Source: JAAYCI01 sp964472465 (lineage in GTDB: Bacteria; Bacillota; Clostridia; Oscillospirales; Ruminococcaceae). From it: DNA of 64,000 nt. This document shows, in pieces, positions 27,163 through 35,816 of the stretch. Each line of letters begins with the position of its first letter. The first letter of the stretch is position 1. A program made the translations under genes and the position numbers. The notes under the pieces are model-generated. The model did no database searches. It was not told the origin of the DNA and worked only from the letters and a program-made list of their open reading frames with translations. Where the stretch lies: positions 1 to 64,000 of the forward strand of contig CAYYLW010000001.1 in assembly GCA_964472465.1 (NCBI GenBank). The letters run 5' to 3'.

Positions 27163-28494
27163 TCACCCTCTAGAGTCACTATTGATCAGCACTCCCGCCA
27201 TAAAAGCCAGCTGTTCCTCTGTCATGCCCGGGTATACACCCACCCAAAAGGTATCCTGCATAATGCGGTCTGTGTTTTCGAGGCTTCCCTGCACACGGTA
27301 AGCTTCCGTTCCGCGGATACTGTCAAAACAAGGATGGCGCAGCAGGTTGCCCGAAAATAACATCCTCGTTTGGATTCCTTTTTCTTCCAACTGGCGCACC
27401 ACTGCATTTCTGCTTACCCCCTCGCGGCAAGTGAGCATAAAGCCAAACCAGCTGGGGCGGCTTTTGGGCACCGCTTCGGGCAAGATGAATTGATGCTGTG
27501 CCGCCTCTAGTGCTTGGCGCAAATACTGCCAATTCTTACGGCGTTTTTCTATAAATATGGGCAGTTTTTTGAGTTGCTCACAGCCAATGGCCGCCTGCAT
27601 CTCGGTAGCCTTTAGGTTATACCCCAAGTGGGAGTATACATATTTATGGTCATATCCCGCCGGGAGTTGCCCAAACTGTTGATTGAAACGGCGGCCGCAA
27701 AAATTATCCGCACCAGAAGGGCACACACAATCGCGGCCCCAGTCCCGCATGGAAAGCAAGATTTTATACAGCAAGGCATCACTTGTATATACGCTTCCCC
27801 CTTCGCCCATAGTCATATGGTGGGGGGGATAAAAGCTGGATGTGCCAATGTCCCCCACGGTTCCAGTAAACCGGGTTGTTCCATCCAGCAATATTTCACT
27901 TCCCAGGGCATCGCAATTGTCCTCAATGAGCCATAGCTTGTTTTGCACACAAAAGTCTTTTACCATAGCCAAATCAAACGGGTTCCCTAAGGTGTGGGCA
28001 AGCATCACCGCTTTTGTTTTGGGGCTTAGGGCTGCGTGCAAGGTGGTCACGTCCAGGTTGTACTGTGGAATGGTTACGTCCACAAATACGGGCACTGCCC
28101 CAAACTGTAGAATGGGGGCCACAGTAGTGGGAAAGCCCGCCGCGACGGTGATTACTTCGTCGCCCCTGGTAATGGCGCGTTCGCCTAGTAGGGGAGAGGT
28201 AAGCGCCATAAAGGCCAGTAGGTTGGCAGATGAACCACTGTTTACCAACAGCGCATATTTTACCCCTAGAAATGTTGCCAAGTCTTTTTCAAATTGGGCA
28301 GCATACCGCCCAGCCGTTAACCAAAAATCCAAACTGGCATCCACCAGAGCCAGTAACTCTTTTTCGTCAAATACCCTGGCGGCATAGGGAATACGGCTGC
28401 CTTCTTTCCAATCACCACGGGGCATATGATATTTTTTGCAGTAGTCTGCCACCATCTCCAGAATGGCATCTCTGTCATTTTGTTCTGTATTCAT
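27163..28494 (-). CDS. rfbH: CDP-4-keto-6-deoxyglucose 3-dehydrase (E1), iron-sulfur PMP enzyme
   Basis: 443 residues of the DegT/AHBA aminotransferase fold. The usual PLP lysine is replaced by histidine in SFYPPHHMTMGEGG, and DCVCPSGADNFC gives the C-x-C-x7-C cluster, with an upstream Cys in EDNCDALGSE. Both are hallmarks of E1 (RfbH/DdhC/AscC), which removes the 3-hydroxyl of CDP-4-keto-6-deoxyglucose using PMP and a [2Fe-2S] centre. It overlaps rfbG by four bases. The usual electron-donor reductase (E3, DdhD/RfbI) is not in the window. Confidence 0.92.
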   Translation of the reverse strand: MNTEQNDRDAILEMVADYCKKYHMPRGDWKEGSRIPYAARVFDEKELLALVDASLDFWLTAGRYAAQFEKDLATFLGVKYALLVNSGSSANLLAFMALTSPLLGERAITRGDEVITVAAGFPTTVAPILQFGAVPVFVDVTIPQYNLDVTTLHAALSPKTKAVMLAHTLGNPFDLAMVKDFCVQNKLWLIEDNCDALGSEILLDGTTRFTGTVGDIGTSSFYPPHHMTMGEGGSVYTSDALLYKILLSMRDWGRDCVCPSGADNFCGRRFNQQFGQLPAGYDHKYVYSHLGYNLKATEMQAAIGCEQLKKLPIFIEKRRKNWQYLRQALEAAQHQFILPEAVPKSRPSWFGFMLTCREGVSRNAVVRQLEEKGIQTRMLFSGNLLRHPCFDSIRGTEAYRVQGSLENTDRIMQDTFWVGVYPGMTEEQLAFMAGVLINSDSRG

Positions 28495-29555
28495 CTGCTG
28501 GCATCCTTTGCAAATTCAATAATTTGGGCATCGGTCACATCTGCGAGTGGCTCGCCCCGGCTAAAAGCCAGGCTCCATTCCACTGTTTTGGCCACGGCTT
28601 TTTCCAAAGACCATATGGGCCGCCAGCCAAAAACAGCGGCTATTTTTGAAATATCCAGTTTTAAAAACGCCGCTTCATGGGGCGCATTGGGTTCGCCACA
28701 ATTTTGCCAAGTAGCATCTGGCCAATTGCTACAAAATAGCTCTACCAATTTTCCCGTGTTGACGCACCCTTCACCGCTGGGGCCCACATTGTAAGACCCG
28801 GCCAGTGCAGGGTTTTCATGCTGGGCTTTGGCTATCATCAAGTAGGCAAACAGGGGGTCTAACACGTGCTGATAGGGACGCACGGAATGGGGGTTACGCA
28901 CTGCGATTGGGCTTCCCATTACCGCGGCACGCACACAATCTGGGATGATACGGTTTTTGGCAAAATCTCCACCGCCAATCACATTCCCAGCCCTCGCGGT
29001 AGATACCGGTACCTCTTCACTGTTAAAAAAACTTTGCCTATAGCTGTGCGTTACAAGTTCGGAGCAGGATTTCGAATTGGAATACGGGTCGTGCCCGTTC
29101 AGTGGCTCATTCTCCCGGTATCCCCATTCCCATTCTCGGTTTTCATACACTTTATCCGTGGTCACATTCAGCACCGATAAGGGACGAACAGACGAAAGAC
29201 GCACACACTCTAACAGGTTCACCGTACCTATCACATTGGTTTCATATGTGTAGGCCGGGTTCTGATAGCTTTCCAATACCAAGGGCTGTGCTGCCAAATG
29301 AAAAACAATCTCCGGCTGGGCAGCCTCAAATGCGTCACGCAAACCCTCCCCGTCACGGATATCTCCAAAATAGCTTTGGACACTCTCTCCCGCATGGCAC
29401 ATGGAAAAAAGGCTTTCCTCTTCGGGAAGGGGCAAAGAAAATCCATAGACATCGGCCCCAGCCAAGGCCAGAATGCGGCAGAGCCAACTTCCTTTAAACC
29501 CCGTATGGCCCGTTATAAAAACGCGTCTATTCTTATAAAACTCTAGCCATTCCAT
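28491..29555 (-). CDS. rfbG: CDP-glucose 4,6-dehydratase
   Basis: 354 residues from ATG 29555, which gives the expected N-terminus MEWLEFYKNRRVFITG; the frame opens 33 bases earlier but would overlap rfbF. The NAD-binding GHTGFKGSWL motif near residue 20 and the SDR active-site Tyr-x3-Lys in DPYSNSKSCSE are present. The enzyme converts CDP-glucose to CDP-4-keto-6-deoxyglucose, feeding RfbH. It starts four bases after rfbF ends. Confidence 0.92.
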   Translation of the reverse strand: MEWLEFYKNRRVFITGHTGFKGSWLCRILALAGADVYGFSLPLPEEESLFSMCHAGESVQSYFGDIRDGEGLRDAFEAAQPEIVFHLAAQPLVLESYQNPAYTYETNVIGTVNLLECVRLSSVRPLSVLNVTTDKVYENREWEWGYRENEPLNGHDPYSNSKSCSELVTHSYRQSFFNSEEVPVSTARAGNVIGGGDFAKNRIIPDCVRAAVMGSPIAVRNPHSVRPYQHVLDPLFAYLMIAKAQHENPALAGSYNVGPSGEGCVNTGKLVELFCSNWPDATWQNCGEPNAPHEAAFLKLDISKIAAVFGWRPIWSLEKAVAKTVEWSLAFSRGEPLADVTDAQIIEFAKDASR

Positions 29556-29559
29556 TCTA

Positions 29560-30330
29560 TCACCACAGCTTCCATGGGGCAGCTCCACTTTCCCACAATT
29601 CTTCCAGCCGGTTTTTGTCCCGGATGGTATCCATACACTGCCAAAAGCCGCTGTGCTTATAGGCCATGAGATTGCCTTCTTCCGCTAGGCTTTCAAGCGG
29701 CTCCCGCTCAAAAATGGTGGCATCTCCATCAATATAGTGAAACACCTCGGGCTGGCACACCATAAAGCCCCCGTTGATAAAACCCACATCATCCGCACTT
29801 TTTTCACGAAAGCTCATGATTTGATCCCCCGCCATATCCAAAAACCCAAACCGGCCCTCCGGTTTTACCGTCGTCATGGTAACCAGTTTTCCATGGGTTT
29901 GGTGGTGGGCCAGCAACTTCGGAATATTTACATCTGCTACACCATCGCCATAGGTAAGCATAAATGGTTGGTTGCCCACATATTTTTGGATCTGTTTGAT
30001 TCGCCCACCTGTCATGGTGGAAAGCCCGGTATCCACTGCCGTTACCCGCCAGGGCTCACGGGGTGCACTAACGGTTTCTTGTATCTCTCCGCCACTAAAA
30101 TCAAACACAATATCTGACGCATAGCAGTAGTATTCCGCAAAAAACTTTTTTATCATATGTTGTTTATACCCACAGCAAATCACAAAATCATTGAAGCCAT
30201 AATGGGAATACACTTTCATGATGTGCCATAAAATGGGCATTCCTCCAATTTCTATCATGGGTTTTGGCTTTAGATGACTTTCTTCCCCAATTCTAGTACC
30301 CATACCGCCCGCCAGAATTACCACTACCAT
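29560..30330 (-). CDS. rfbF: Glucose-1-phosphate cytidylyltransferase
   Basis: 256 residues, the usual length. The N-terminal LAGGMGTRIGEES and KPKPMIEIGG.PILWHIM are the signature of sugar nucleotidyltransferases and closely match RfbF/DdhA. Later blocks TYGDGVADVN and FREKSADDVGFINGGFMV also fit. It makes CDP-glucose from CTP and glucose-1-phosphate and is the entry to the dideoxyhexose route with rfbG and rfbH directly downstream. Confidence 0.93.
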   Translation of the reverse strand: MVVVILAGGMGTRIGEESHLKPKPMIEIGGMPILWHIMKVYSHYGFNDFVICCGYKQHMIKKFFAEYYCYASDIVFDFSGGEIQETVSAPREPWRVTAVDTGLSTMTGGRIKQIQKYVGNQPFMLTYGDGVADVNIPKLLAHHQTHGKLVTMTTVKPEGRFGFLDMAGDQIMSFREKSADDVGFINGGFMVCQPEVFHYIDGDATIFEREPLESLAEEGNLMAYKHSGFWQCMDTIRDKNRLEELWESGAAPWKLW

Positions 30331-30347
30331 CCGTCTGCCCTCACTCT

Positions 30348-30893
30348 CTAGGTTTCCATTGCAAAAAACTCATCATGAAGAATGGACAAAATGCGCGAGT
30401 TCCACCACCGATTGTTATGAAAATAATTATCCCGTAGCCACCCATCCTGCTTCATGCCTAGATGAGTGTACAATGCGTATTTTTTTTCATCAAATTCATA
30501 AATTTCCGTCCAGATTTTATGCAAGTTTAGCTCTCCAAACCCATAGCGAAACAGCAAACGGCATGCCTCTTCCGCCAAACCTTCATCATCGATATATACA
30601 CCATCTTTTCCAATATACAAAGAGAGATCGGCATTTCGCTGTACCCAATGAATATAGCACAAACCACAACATCCAACAGGAGTGTTCTTTTCATCATTCA
30701 ATACAACCATAAACATTTCAGTTTGGTTGCTTCCCACCACTACCTTCTGGAACCAACTCATTTGGTCTTCCAAGTTGAGCTCCCTGTATTCACGAAAATA
30801 CTGGCGGAATTCTTCCCGGTTTCTCCAAGCCTGCAAAAAAGGCAGATCCTCTTTTTCCAGTGCCCGCAATGATATTTTTTCACCCACAATCAA
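30348..30893 (-). CDS. GNAT-family N-acetyltransferase
   Basis: 181 residues from TTG 30893, which overlaps the neuB-like stop (TTGA) and has AAGGATG eight bases upstream; the product then starts MIVGEKISLRALEKEDL, typical of RimJ/PseH-like GNATs. The acetyl-CoA region lies near GLAEEACRLLFRYGFGELNLHKIW, and LYTHLGMKQDGWLRD closes the domain. PseH-like enzymes acetylate amino sugars, but no aminotransferase making an amino sugar is obvious in this operon, so the acceptor is open. Confidence 0.8.
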   Translation of the reverse strand: MIVGEKISLRALEKEDLPFLQAWRNREEFRQYFREYRELNLEDQMSWFQKVVVGSNQTEMFMVVLNDEKNTPVGCCGLCYIHWVQRNADLSLYIGKDGVYIDDEGLAEEACRLLFRYGFGELNLHKIWTEIYEFDEKKYALYTHLGMKQDGWLRDNYFHNNRWWNSRILSILHDEFFAMET

Positions 30894-31960
30894 AACGCAA
30901 CATCCTTTCTCAGCAGTCTGGCTCCTACGGGGATATCCCGACACACCACATGCCCCACCACACTATCTATTTCCCATGGTTCAAACCCATCCTCTTGACG
31001 TGGGCGCAGAGGCTCCAGATCACTCTTTTCAATTACTGCCCCCTTAGAAAGAGCCCTTGTTAGATATAAGCCTCTTTTTTGCACAAGACAGGTTTGCCTC
31101 TCGTTTTCTTCAACACGTTTTATGCCATCCCCAAGAGACAAGAACAATTCGTTTGCTGCTTCAACCATCTCTTTCCATTGCCCCGGTGTGGTAGAAAACA
31201 AATGATCCGGTCCCTCTCGGCTTGTATCATCGGTAAAATGCTTTTCGATAACCCTTGCTCCCAGGGCAATAGCGCCCAAAACAGACACATGCCCTAACGT
31301 ATGGTCAGACAGGCCCAAAGGTATCCCTGGAAATTCTTTTGCGTAAGTTTTGAGCACATTGAGATTCAGATACCTCACATTTTCCCCGCTGGCTGTATAA
31401 TTGGTATTACACTGCAACAACACAAGCTGTGAATTTACTTGCAGAATTTCCTCTACGGCCCGTTTTACCTCTTCCATGCAGGCGGCACCCGTGGCAAGTA
31501 AAACCGGCTTTTGCTTATTTGCTATATACCGTATTATTTCAAGCCAAGAGATGTCCCCACTACCAATTTTATAAGCGTGCACGAAATTATCTGCCCAGTC
31601 TACCGAGGCAAAATCATAGGGGCTTGTCATATACTCAATACCCATCTTGGCACAGTGCTTTTTTAACTTAGAACTCCACTCATCACTTAACGAAGCTTCT
31701 TTATATACATCAAAAACCTTTTTCTTCCAGCTACTTTGGTGAGAAAGCTGGCCATTCAAAAAATCAAAACCCTGCTGGCTAACAATTTTTTCCGCCTTAA
31801 AGTTTTGGAATTTTGCGGCATCAGCACCACTTTCAGCCGCCAACTCGATCAAATGATACGCACGCTGAATATCACCATCATGGTTTGCCGCAATATCAGC
31901 AATAAAATATGGTTTTTCTTCTAGCCCTATTTTTCTTCCACCAATTTGGATGTCTTTCAT
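30890..31960 (-). CDS. NeuB-type sialic-acid-synthase-like enzyme
   Basis: 356 residues from ATG 31960, overlapping the previous stop (ATGA). The NeuB barrel blocks are present: FIADIAANHDGD, AAKFQ, EYMTSPYD, YKIGSGDI, GLSDHT and GARVIEKHFT. The usual HC.S.YP block reads QCNTNYT. A C-terminal SAF/antifreeze-like domain follows (SKGAVIEKSDLEPLRP). The family condenses phosphoenolpyruvate with a hexosamine-type aldose to give a nonulosonate. No NeuA-type CMP transferase or NeuC-type epimerase is in the window, so the acceptor may be a different sugar. Confidence 0.85.
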   Translation of the reverse strand: MKDIQIGGRKIGLEEKPYFIADIAANHDGDIQRAYHLIELAAESGADAAKFQNFKAEKIVSQQGFDFLNGQLSHQSSWKKKVFDVYKEASLSDEWSSKLKKHCAKMGIEYMTSPYDFASVDWADNFVHAYKIGSGDISWLEIIRYIANKQKPVLLATGAACMEEVKRAVEEILQVNSQLVLLQCNTNYTASGENVRYLNLNVLKTYAKEFPGIPLGLSDHTLGHVSVLGAIALGARVIEKHFTDDTSREGPDHLFSTTPGQWKEMVEAANELFLSLGDGIKRVEENERQTCLVQKRGLYLTRALSKGAVIEKSDLEPLRPRQEDGFEPWEIDSVVGHVVCRDIPVGARLLRKDVAF

Positions 31961-32871
31961 AGAACTATGCCTTCCCTCAGTTTTCTTTGATACCCATCCT
32001 GCCAAAACTGATAAAAAGTTTTGACATCCTCTTCCGGCGTTGGAAGAGTTATGGCAAGTACTTCACATATTTTACTATTATCTAGCCCCATGTTCTGTGT
32101 GCGTGGGGCCACAAAATCAAATTGATCCATTCTGATGGGATGAATAACGCCACGCAACATAAATTGTTTTTGAATCTTGGCTCCAAGATCATATTTAGAA
32201 ATGGAACCAGTGCAAGAAACATGGTACAAACCCTGAATATCTGCCTTAATACATTGGGCCAATATATCGACCAAGTGGTTTACAAGAATGGGAGAAAACC
32301 AAAGGTCTGTGAACATATTCAGAGATTCATCTGAATTTAATGCCTGCACCACCCACTCCGCAAAACTGTTCTTTTCGCGATAGTTAAAGCCATAAAAATT
32401 GGTGCGGATGATAAGATTCTCCGGGTATCGTGCCACCGCATTTTCCGCCCTCACCTTTGTTTTTCCATAAATATTGATCGGTGCGGGCTCCTCTTCCTCG
32501 CGGTATAGGCCCGTTTTGGTGCCTGCAAATACGGCATCGGTTGAGATAAAAACAAATTTGATTCCCAATTTATGACATAAAAAAGCGAGGTTTTTCGTTA
32601 ATTCGTGATTCAAAAGGTCGGCATAGACCGAGTTGGTTTCGCATAAATCCACATTTACCAGTGCCGCACAATGGCATAGTACATCTATTTTATTCTCTAT
32701 CAGCGCTGTTTCCACCAGTTCCAAATCAAACGCGCTGCCCACAATGCTACCCACGCCTTCTATGCACACTGGGTTTTTGTCTACACCCCAAAACTCAAAT
32801 TCATCCCGCTTTAAAAAAGCAAAATTGGCACCCAGTAGACCCGCAAGTCCTGTAATAAATATTCTTTTCAT
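31957..32871 (-). CDS. RmlD-like SDR sugar reductase/epimerase
   Basis: 304 residues. Nucleotide-binding FITGLAGLLGANFA at the N-terminus, then a CHCAALVNVDLCE block, FVFISTDAVFAG and the YGKTKVRAE active site. The order matches the RmlD branch of extended SDRs, which reduce a 4-keto sugar. Directly downstream of another SDR gene and upstream of the neuB-like gene, it is a candidate for reducing the keto or acyl group created in the CDP-sugar route (a YerF-like role). That role is an inference. Confidence 0.8.
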   Translation of the reverse strand: MKRIFITGLAGLLGANFAFLKRDEFEFWGVDKNPVCIEGVGSIVGSAFDLELVETALIENKIDVLCHCAALVNVDLCETNSVYADLLNHELTKNLAFLCHKLGIKFVFISTDAVFAGTKTGLYREEEEPAPINIYGKTKVRAENAVARYPENLIIRTNFYGFNYREKNSFAEWVVQALNSDESLNMFTDLWFSPILVNHLVDILAQCIKADIQGLYHVSCTGSISKYDLGAKIQKQFMLRGVIHPIRMDQFDFVAPRTQNMGLDNSKICEVLAITLPTPEEDVKTFYQFWQDGYQRKLREGIVL

Positions 32872-33747
32872 CTATCTGCTCCTCATCAGCACATCTTTAT
32901 TTATTAAGTTCTGGTTGCCTTCATAATAACCGTATAGTCTTCCCAGTGCCTCTTTCATAGAACATACGGCCAGCTCCGGAGCTTCGGCCAGCAACCTTGC
33001 GTTCGAGGCCGAATAGTCCCGGTTTTTTTCCTCACTCAGTAGCTGAATGGGTAAGTTCTTGCCACTTACCCCGCATACCATCTGCGCCAACTCCAGCAAC
33101 CGGTATTGCCGCCCCATACAAACATTGTAATCATGAAACCGTGGCGGGTTTACAATGAACCACCGCGTGGCTTCCACAAGGCATTCTACAGGCAAAAAAT
33201 CAAAGTAACAATCACTTCTTACCGTGAGAGGCAAGTTAAACACCGCTTTACAGCAAAGGTTCGATAAAAATTTTATCTCCCAAAGCTCATACTTGCCAAA
33301 CACGCCAAACAGACGCAGATTGTACATGTTCTTGGATGCCCTCGCCAGTAAGTTCATGGTGTATTTGGCAAGGCCATACTCACTGGTGGGGATGCTGCAC
33401 CCAATCTCCTCTTCTTTTGCCATGCATATATCAAACCGCTTATCATACTCGGCTCCAGAGCCGAAATACAATACCTTCTCCACCTCGCTGCTTATTTTTT
33501 CAATGTTTAGAAACATTCTCATATCATTATAGTATTCGTGTTCTTCTCCATGCATCATGGGCACATGAACAGCGGCATGTATGATTTGTTCTATTCTATT
33601 TTGTTTTATATAGGTGGCTAGCGCCGGGTATTCCAGCAGGTCTAGCTCTGTACGGCGGGGCGCAAACAACTGAAAGTCCGCCTTCAGGCCTTCCAGTAGA
33701 TTGCGCCCTATAAACCCATTTCCACCAGTGAGAAGAATTCTTTTCAT
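32872..33747 (-). CDS. NAD-dependent epimerase/dehydratase (extended SDR)
   Basis: 291 residues. LLTGGNGFIGRNL at the N-terminus binds NAD(P), YFGSGAEYDK sits at the catalytic Ser/Thr position and YGLAKYTMN supplies the Tyr-x3-Lys. It overlaps the thiamine-diphosphate gene by four bases and abuts the RmlD-like gene. The second SDR of the operon; reductase or epimerase activity on the nucleotide-linked sugar is likely, the exact step unknown. Confidence 0.82.
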   Translation of the reverse strand: MKRILLTGGNGFIGRNLLEGLKADFQLFAPRRTELDLLEYPALATYIKQNRIEQIIHAAVHVPMMHGEEHEYYNDMRMFLNIEKISSEVEKVLYFGSGAEYDKRFDICMAKEEEIGCSIPTSEYGLAKYTMNLLARASKNMYNLRLFGVFGKYELWEIKFLSNLCCKAVFNLPLTVRSDCYFDFLPVECLVEATRWFIVNPPRFHDYNVCMGRQYRLLELAQMVCGVSGKNLPIQLLSEEKNRDYSASNARLLAEAPELAVCSMKEALGRLYGYYEGNQNLINKDVLMRSR

Positions 33748-35552
33748 AGATTCTCCCAGCAGGGCATATTAAGTCTCTGCTCCTCATCACTTACAAAAGG
33801 ATATAGATTTTCTAGTTTACAGGAGCTAAAGCTACCGTCCGGGTTTGCAATGGTCATGGATTTGGGGATTTCATCAAAATGAATAGAACAGCATACTTCA
33901 CAAAGGCAAGGCCTGTCGTCCGCCATTACCTGCTGGATGGTTTTATCTATATCGTCGTTGGTTTCAATCACATAATAGGGGAGATGATAGGTTTCCGCCA
34001 GTTCCTTTAGGGAAGGCCAACCTAGGCCAGACGCTTCATTACAACCTGCAAACTGGGAAGAAAAATTGATTTTCTGCATGGTGTAGATAGAAGCATATCC
34101 GCTGTTTGATATTACAAAAAGTTTTAACGGAAGCTGATAGGTATGTATCAGCGCCAATTCTTGCACATTGTGCTGTAAACTCCCGTCACCATCGATAACC
34201 AATGTGCGCCGTTTTCCACTGGCAAAGCAGCAGGCGATGGCGCTAGGCACACACCACCCCATAGAACCAATGCCCATAGAAGAGATGAATCTTTGCCCCT
34301 TTTTGAGGGGGTAGGCCATGTGAGAAATACCACAACTGCGCCCCGAGGAAGAGCCCACAAATACATCCTGAGCTGTGCTATAGGCCCCCAATGTTTCCGC
34401 AAAACGGAAACCGTCAACCTTACCCTCGCTGTCCACTGGCTGCACTTCACGGCAAAGAGGATACCGCGCTTTTACACTGGTGCAGTAGGCCAACCACTCG
34501 CTCCGGCACATCGGGACAAAACGCTGCTTTTGGCGGAGCATCTCATCGATAAAAGCCCCTGCGTCGGCCACAACCTTTTCTTCAAAATCAATCTCTAGTT
34601 TTTCCATCTCTTCTAGTTCTATATCCACCATCACTTTTTTGGCCAGAGGCGCAAAATGCGGCTCATCAAACGCAGTAATGGCCGGGTTCAACCTGGAGCC
34701 AATCACCAGTAGAAAATCCGCGTTCTGCAAAACATAATTGGAGTATCGAGTGGTGGGAATACCCGGGCTTCCCATAAACAGGGCTTCTTCATCCCCAAAT
34801 ACACCCTTGGCCCGCCAAGTGGCCAGCACCGGAACCTGAAAAGACTCTGCCAACTCCCGTAGCGCGCTTTGCCGGGCAGCCGCCACCACCCCATGGCCAA
34901 TTAAAAATACCGGGCGTTTGGCTTCATTGAGCAGGCGGTAAATATTTGCCACCGTATCCTGTATGGGGGTAACGGGTTCTTCTTGAAGTTCATTTTTGGG
35001 ATGGAAATGCAGTAAAGTATCTTCTTCCAACCAGGCCCCTTGGATATCTAGGGGAATATCCACCCATACCGGCCCCTTGCGCCCATGGGTGGCCAAATAC
35101 ACCGCTTTTTCAAGATGATAGGCAATTTCTTCTGGCCTTAAAACGGTGACGGCATACTTCGTAATGGGGGTCACCACCGGAACAATGGCAATTTCTTGCG
35201 GGCCATAAATGCGCAGGCCGCGCAATTGCCCCATCTGTGGAATGCGGCACTGCCCGGAAATGAATAGGGTGGGGGTAGAATCCACCCAGGCCCCCGCGCA
35301 ACCGGTAACCGCATTGGTGGCACCGGGCCCGGTGGTTACCATGCACGCGCCTAAATGCCCCGTATATTGGGCATAGCTTTCGGCGCAGATGCCGGTTGCT
35401 TGCTCGTTTAGGTTGAATACCAGGTTTAACTTCTCTTGTTTGGCGGCACTATCCAGCAGATGCATCATCCCACCGCCAGAAATTAGAAACAAATCCCGGA
35501 TCCCGTTTTGAACCAAAAAATCGGCCACATAATCAGATATTTTTATCTCTGC
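33744..35552 (-). CDS. Thiamine-diphosphate enzyme, acetolactate-synthase-like (YerE-type candidate)
   Basis: 602 residues from ATG 35552 (the frame opens 51 bases earlier; MAEIKISDYVADFL is the family-like N-terminus). The catalytic glutamate lies in NEQATGICAESYA near residue 50. The C-terminal thiamine-diphosphate/Mg motif is GDGSLQHNVQELALI ... VISN. It differs from biosynthetic IlvB by context: it heads an operon with rfbF, rfbG and rfbH. In yersiniose synthesis, YerE, a related ThDP flavoenzyme, adds a two-carbon unit from pyruvate to CDP-4-keto-3,6-dideoxyglucose. A similar role here is proposed from context. Confidence 0.8.
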   Translation of the reverse strand, partial: AEIKISDYVADFLVQNGIRDLFLISGGGMMHLLDSAAKQEKLNLVFNLNEQATGICAESYAQYTGHLGACMVTTGPGATNAVTGCAGAWVDSTPTLFISGQCRIPQMGQLRGLRIYGPQEIAIVPVVTPITKYAVTVLRPEEIAYHLEKAVYLATHGRKGPVWVDIPLDIQGAWLEEDTLLHFHPKNELQEEPVTPIQDTVANIYRLLNEAKRPVFLIGHGVVAAARQSALRELAESFQVPVLATWRAKGVFGDEEALFMGSPGIPTTRYSNYVLQNADFLLVIGSRLNPAITAFDEPHFAPLAKKVMVDIELEEMEKLEIDFEEKVVADAGAFIDEMLRQKQRFVPMCRSEWLAYCTSVKARYPLCREVQPVDSEGKVDGFRFAETLGAYSTAQDVFVGSSSGRSCGISHMAYPLKKGQRFISSMGIGSMGWCVPSAIACCFASGKRRTLVIDGDGSLQHNVQELALIHTYQLPLKLFVISNSGYASIYTMQKINFSSQFAGCNEASGLGWPSLKELAETYHLPYYVIETNDDIDKTIQQVMADDRPCLCEVCCSIHFDEIPKSMTIANPDGSFSSCKLENLYPFVSDEEQRLNMPCWENL

Positions 35553-35593
35553 CATAAAGCCCCCACTGCCACACAATATGCATTTTCCATATA

Positions 35594-35622
35594 ATACTAC
35601 CATAAAGCCGAATTGAAGGCAA
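35594..35622 (-). promoter_or_regulatory. Promoter of the eleven-gene sugar and flippase operon
   Basis: On the minus strand: TTGCCT (35622-35617), 17 bases, TAGTAT (35599-35594), with TGG before the -10. Transcription would start about 35 bases upstream of the ATG at 35552. It diverges from the promoter at 35694. Confidence 0.5.
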
Positions 35623-35693
35623 TGAAAGGCCCCTGCCGCAGCAAGCGCTTTGTAAAAGCACCAAAAGCAGAGGATTCCCGCTAAACCCGTGGC

Positions 35694-35722
35694 TTGGCAT
35701 CCCTGCCAAAGTCTGGTATACT
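35694..35722 (+). promoter_or_regulatory. Sigma-A promoter of the GT2 gene
   Basis: TTGGCA (35694-35699), 17 bases, TATACT (35717-35722), with extended -10 TGG. Both hexamers match 5 of 6. The leader to the ATG at 35817 is about 90 bases. Confidence 0.65.
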
Positions 35723-35816
35723 TTTATTGTATTTGTTCAGATTCTGCAACATGTATGGATACAGCAGTACGGCTCATACGCTGCCGGTTTGGCAGAAAAC
35801 CAAGGGGGATGGGCAG

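Noticed and set aside
30890..31960. Classical sialic acid synthase for surface Neu5Ac
   Set aside because: No CMP transferase (NeuA) or UDP-GlcNAc epimerase (NeuC) in the window, and the neighbouring genes are CDP-sugar enzymes; kept as NeuB-type only.
33744..35552. Biosynthetic acetolactate synthase (IlvB)
   Set aside because: No ilvN, ilvC or other branched-chain genes nearby; it heads a nucleotide-sugar operon.
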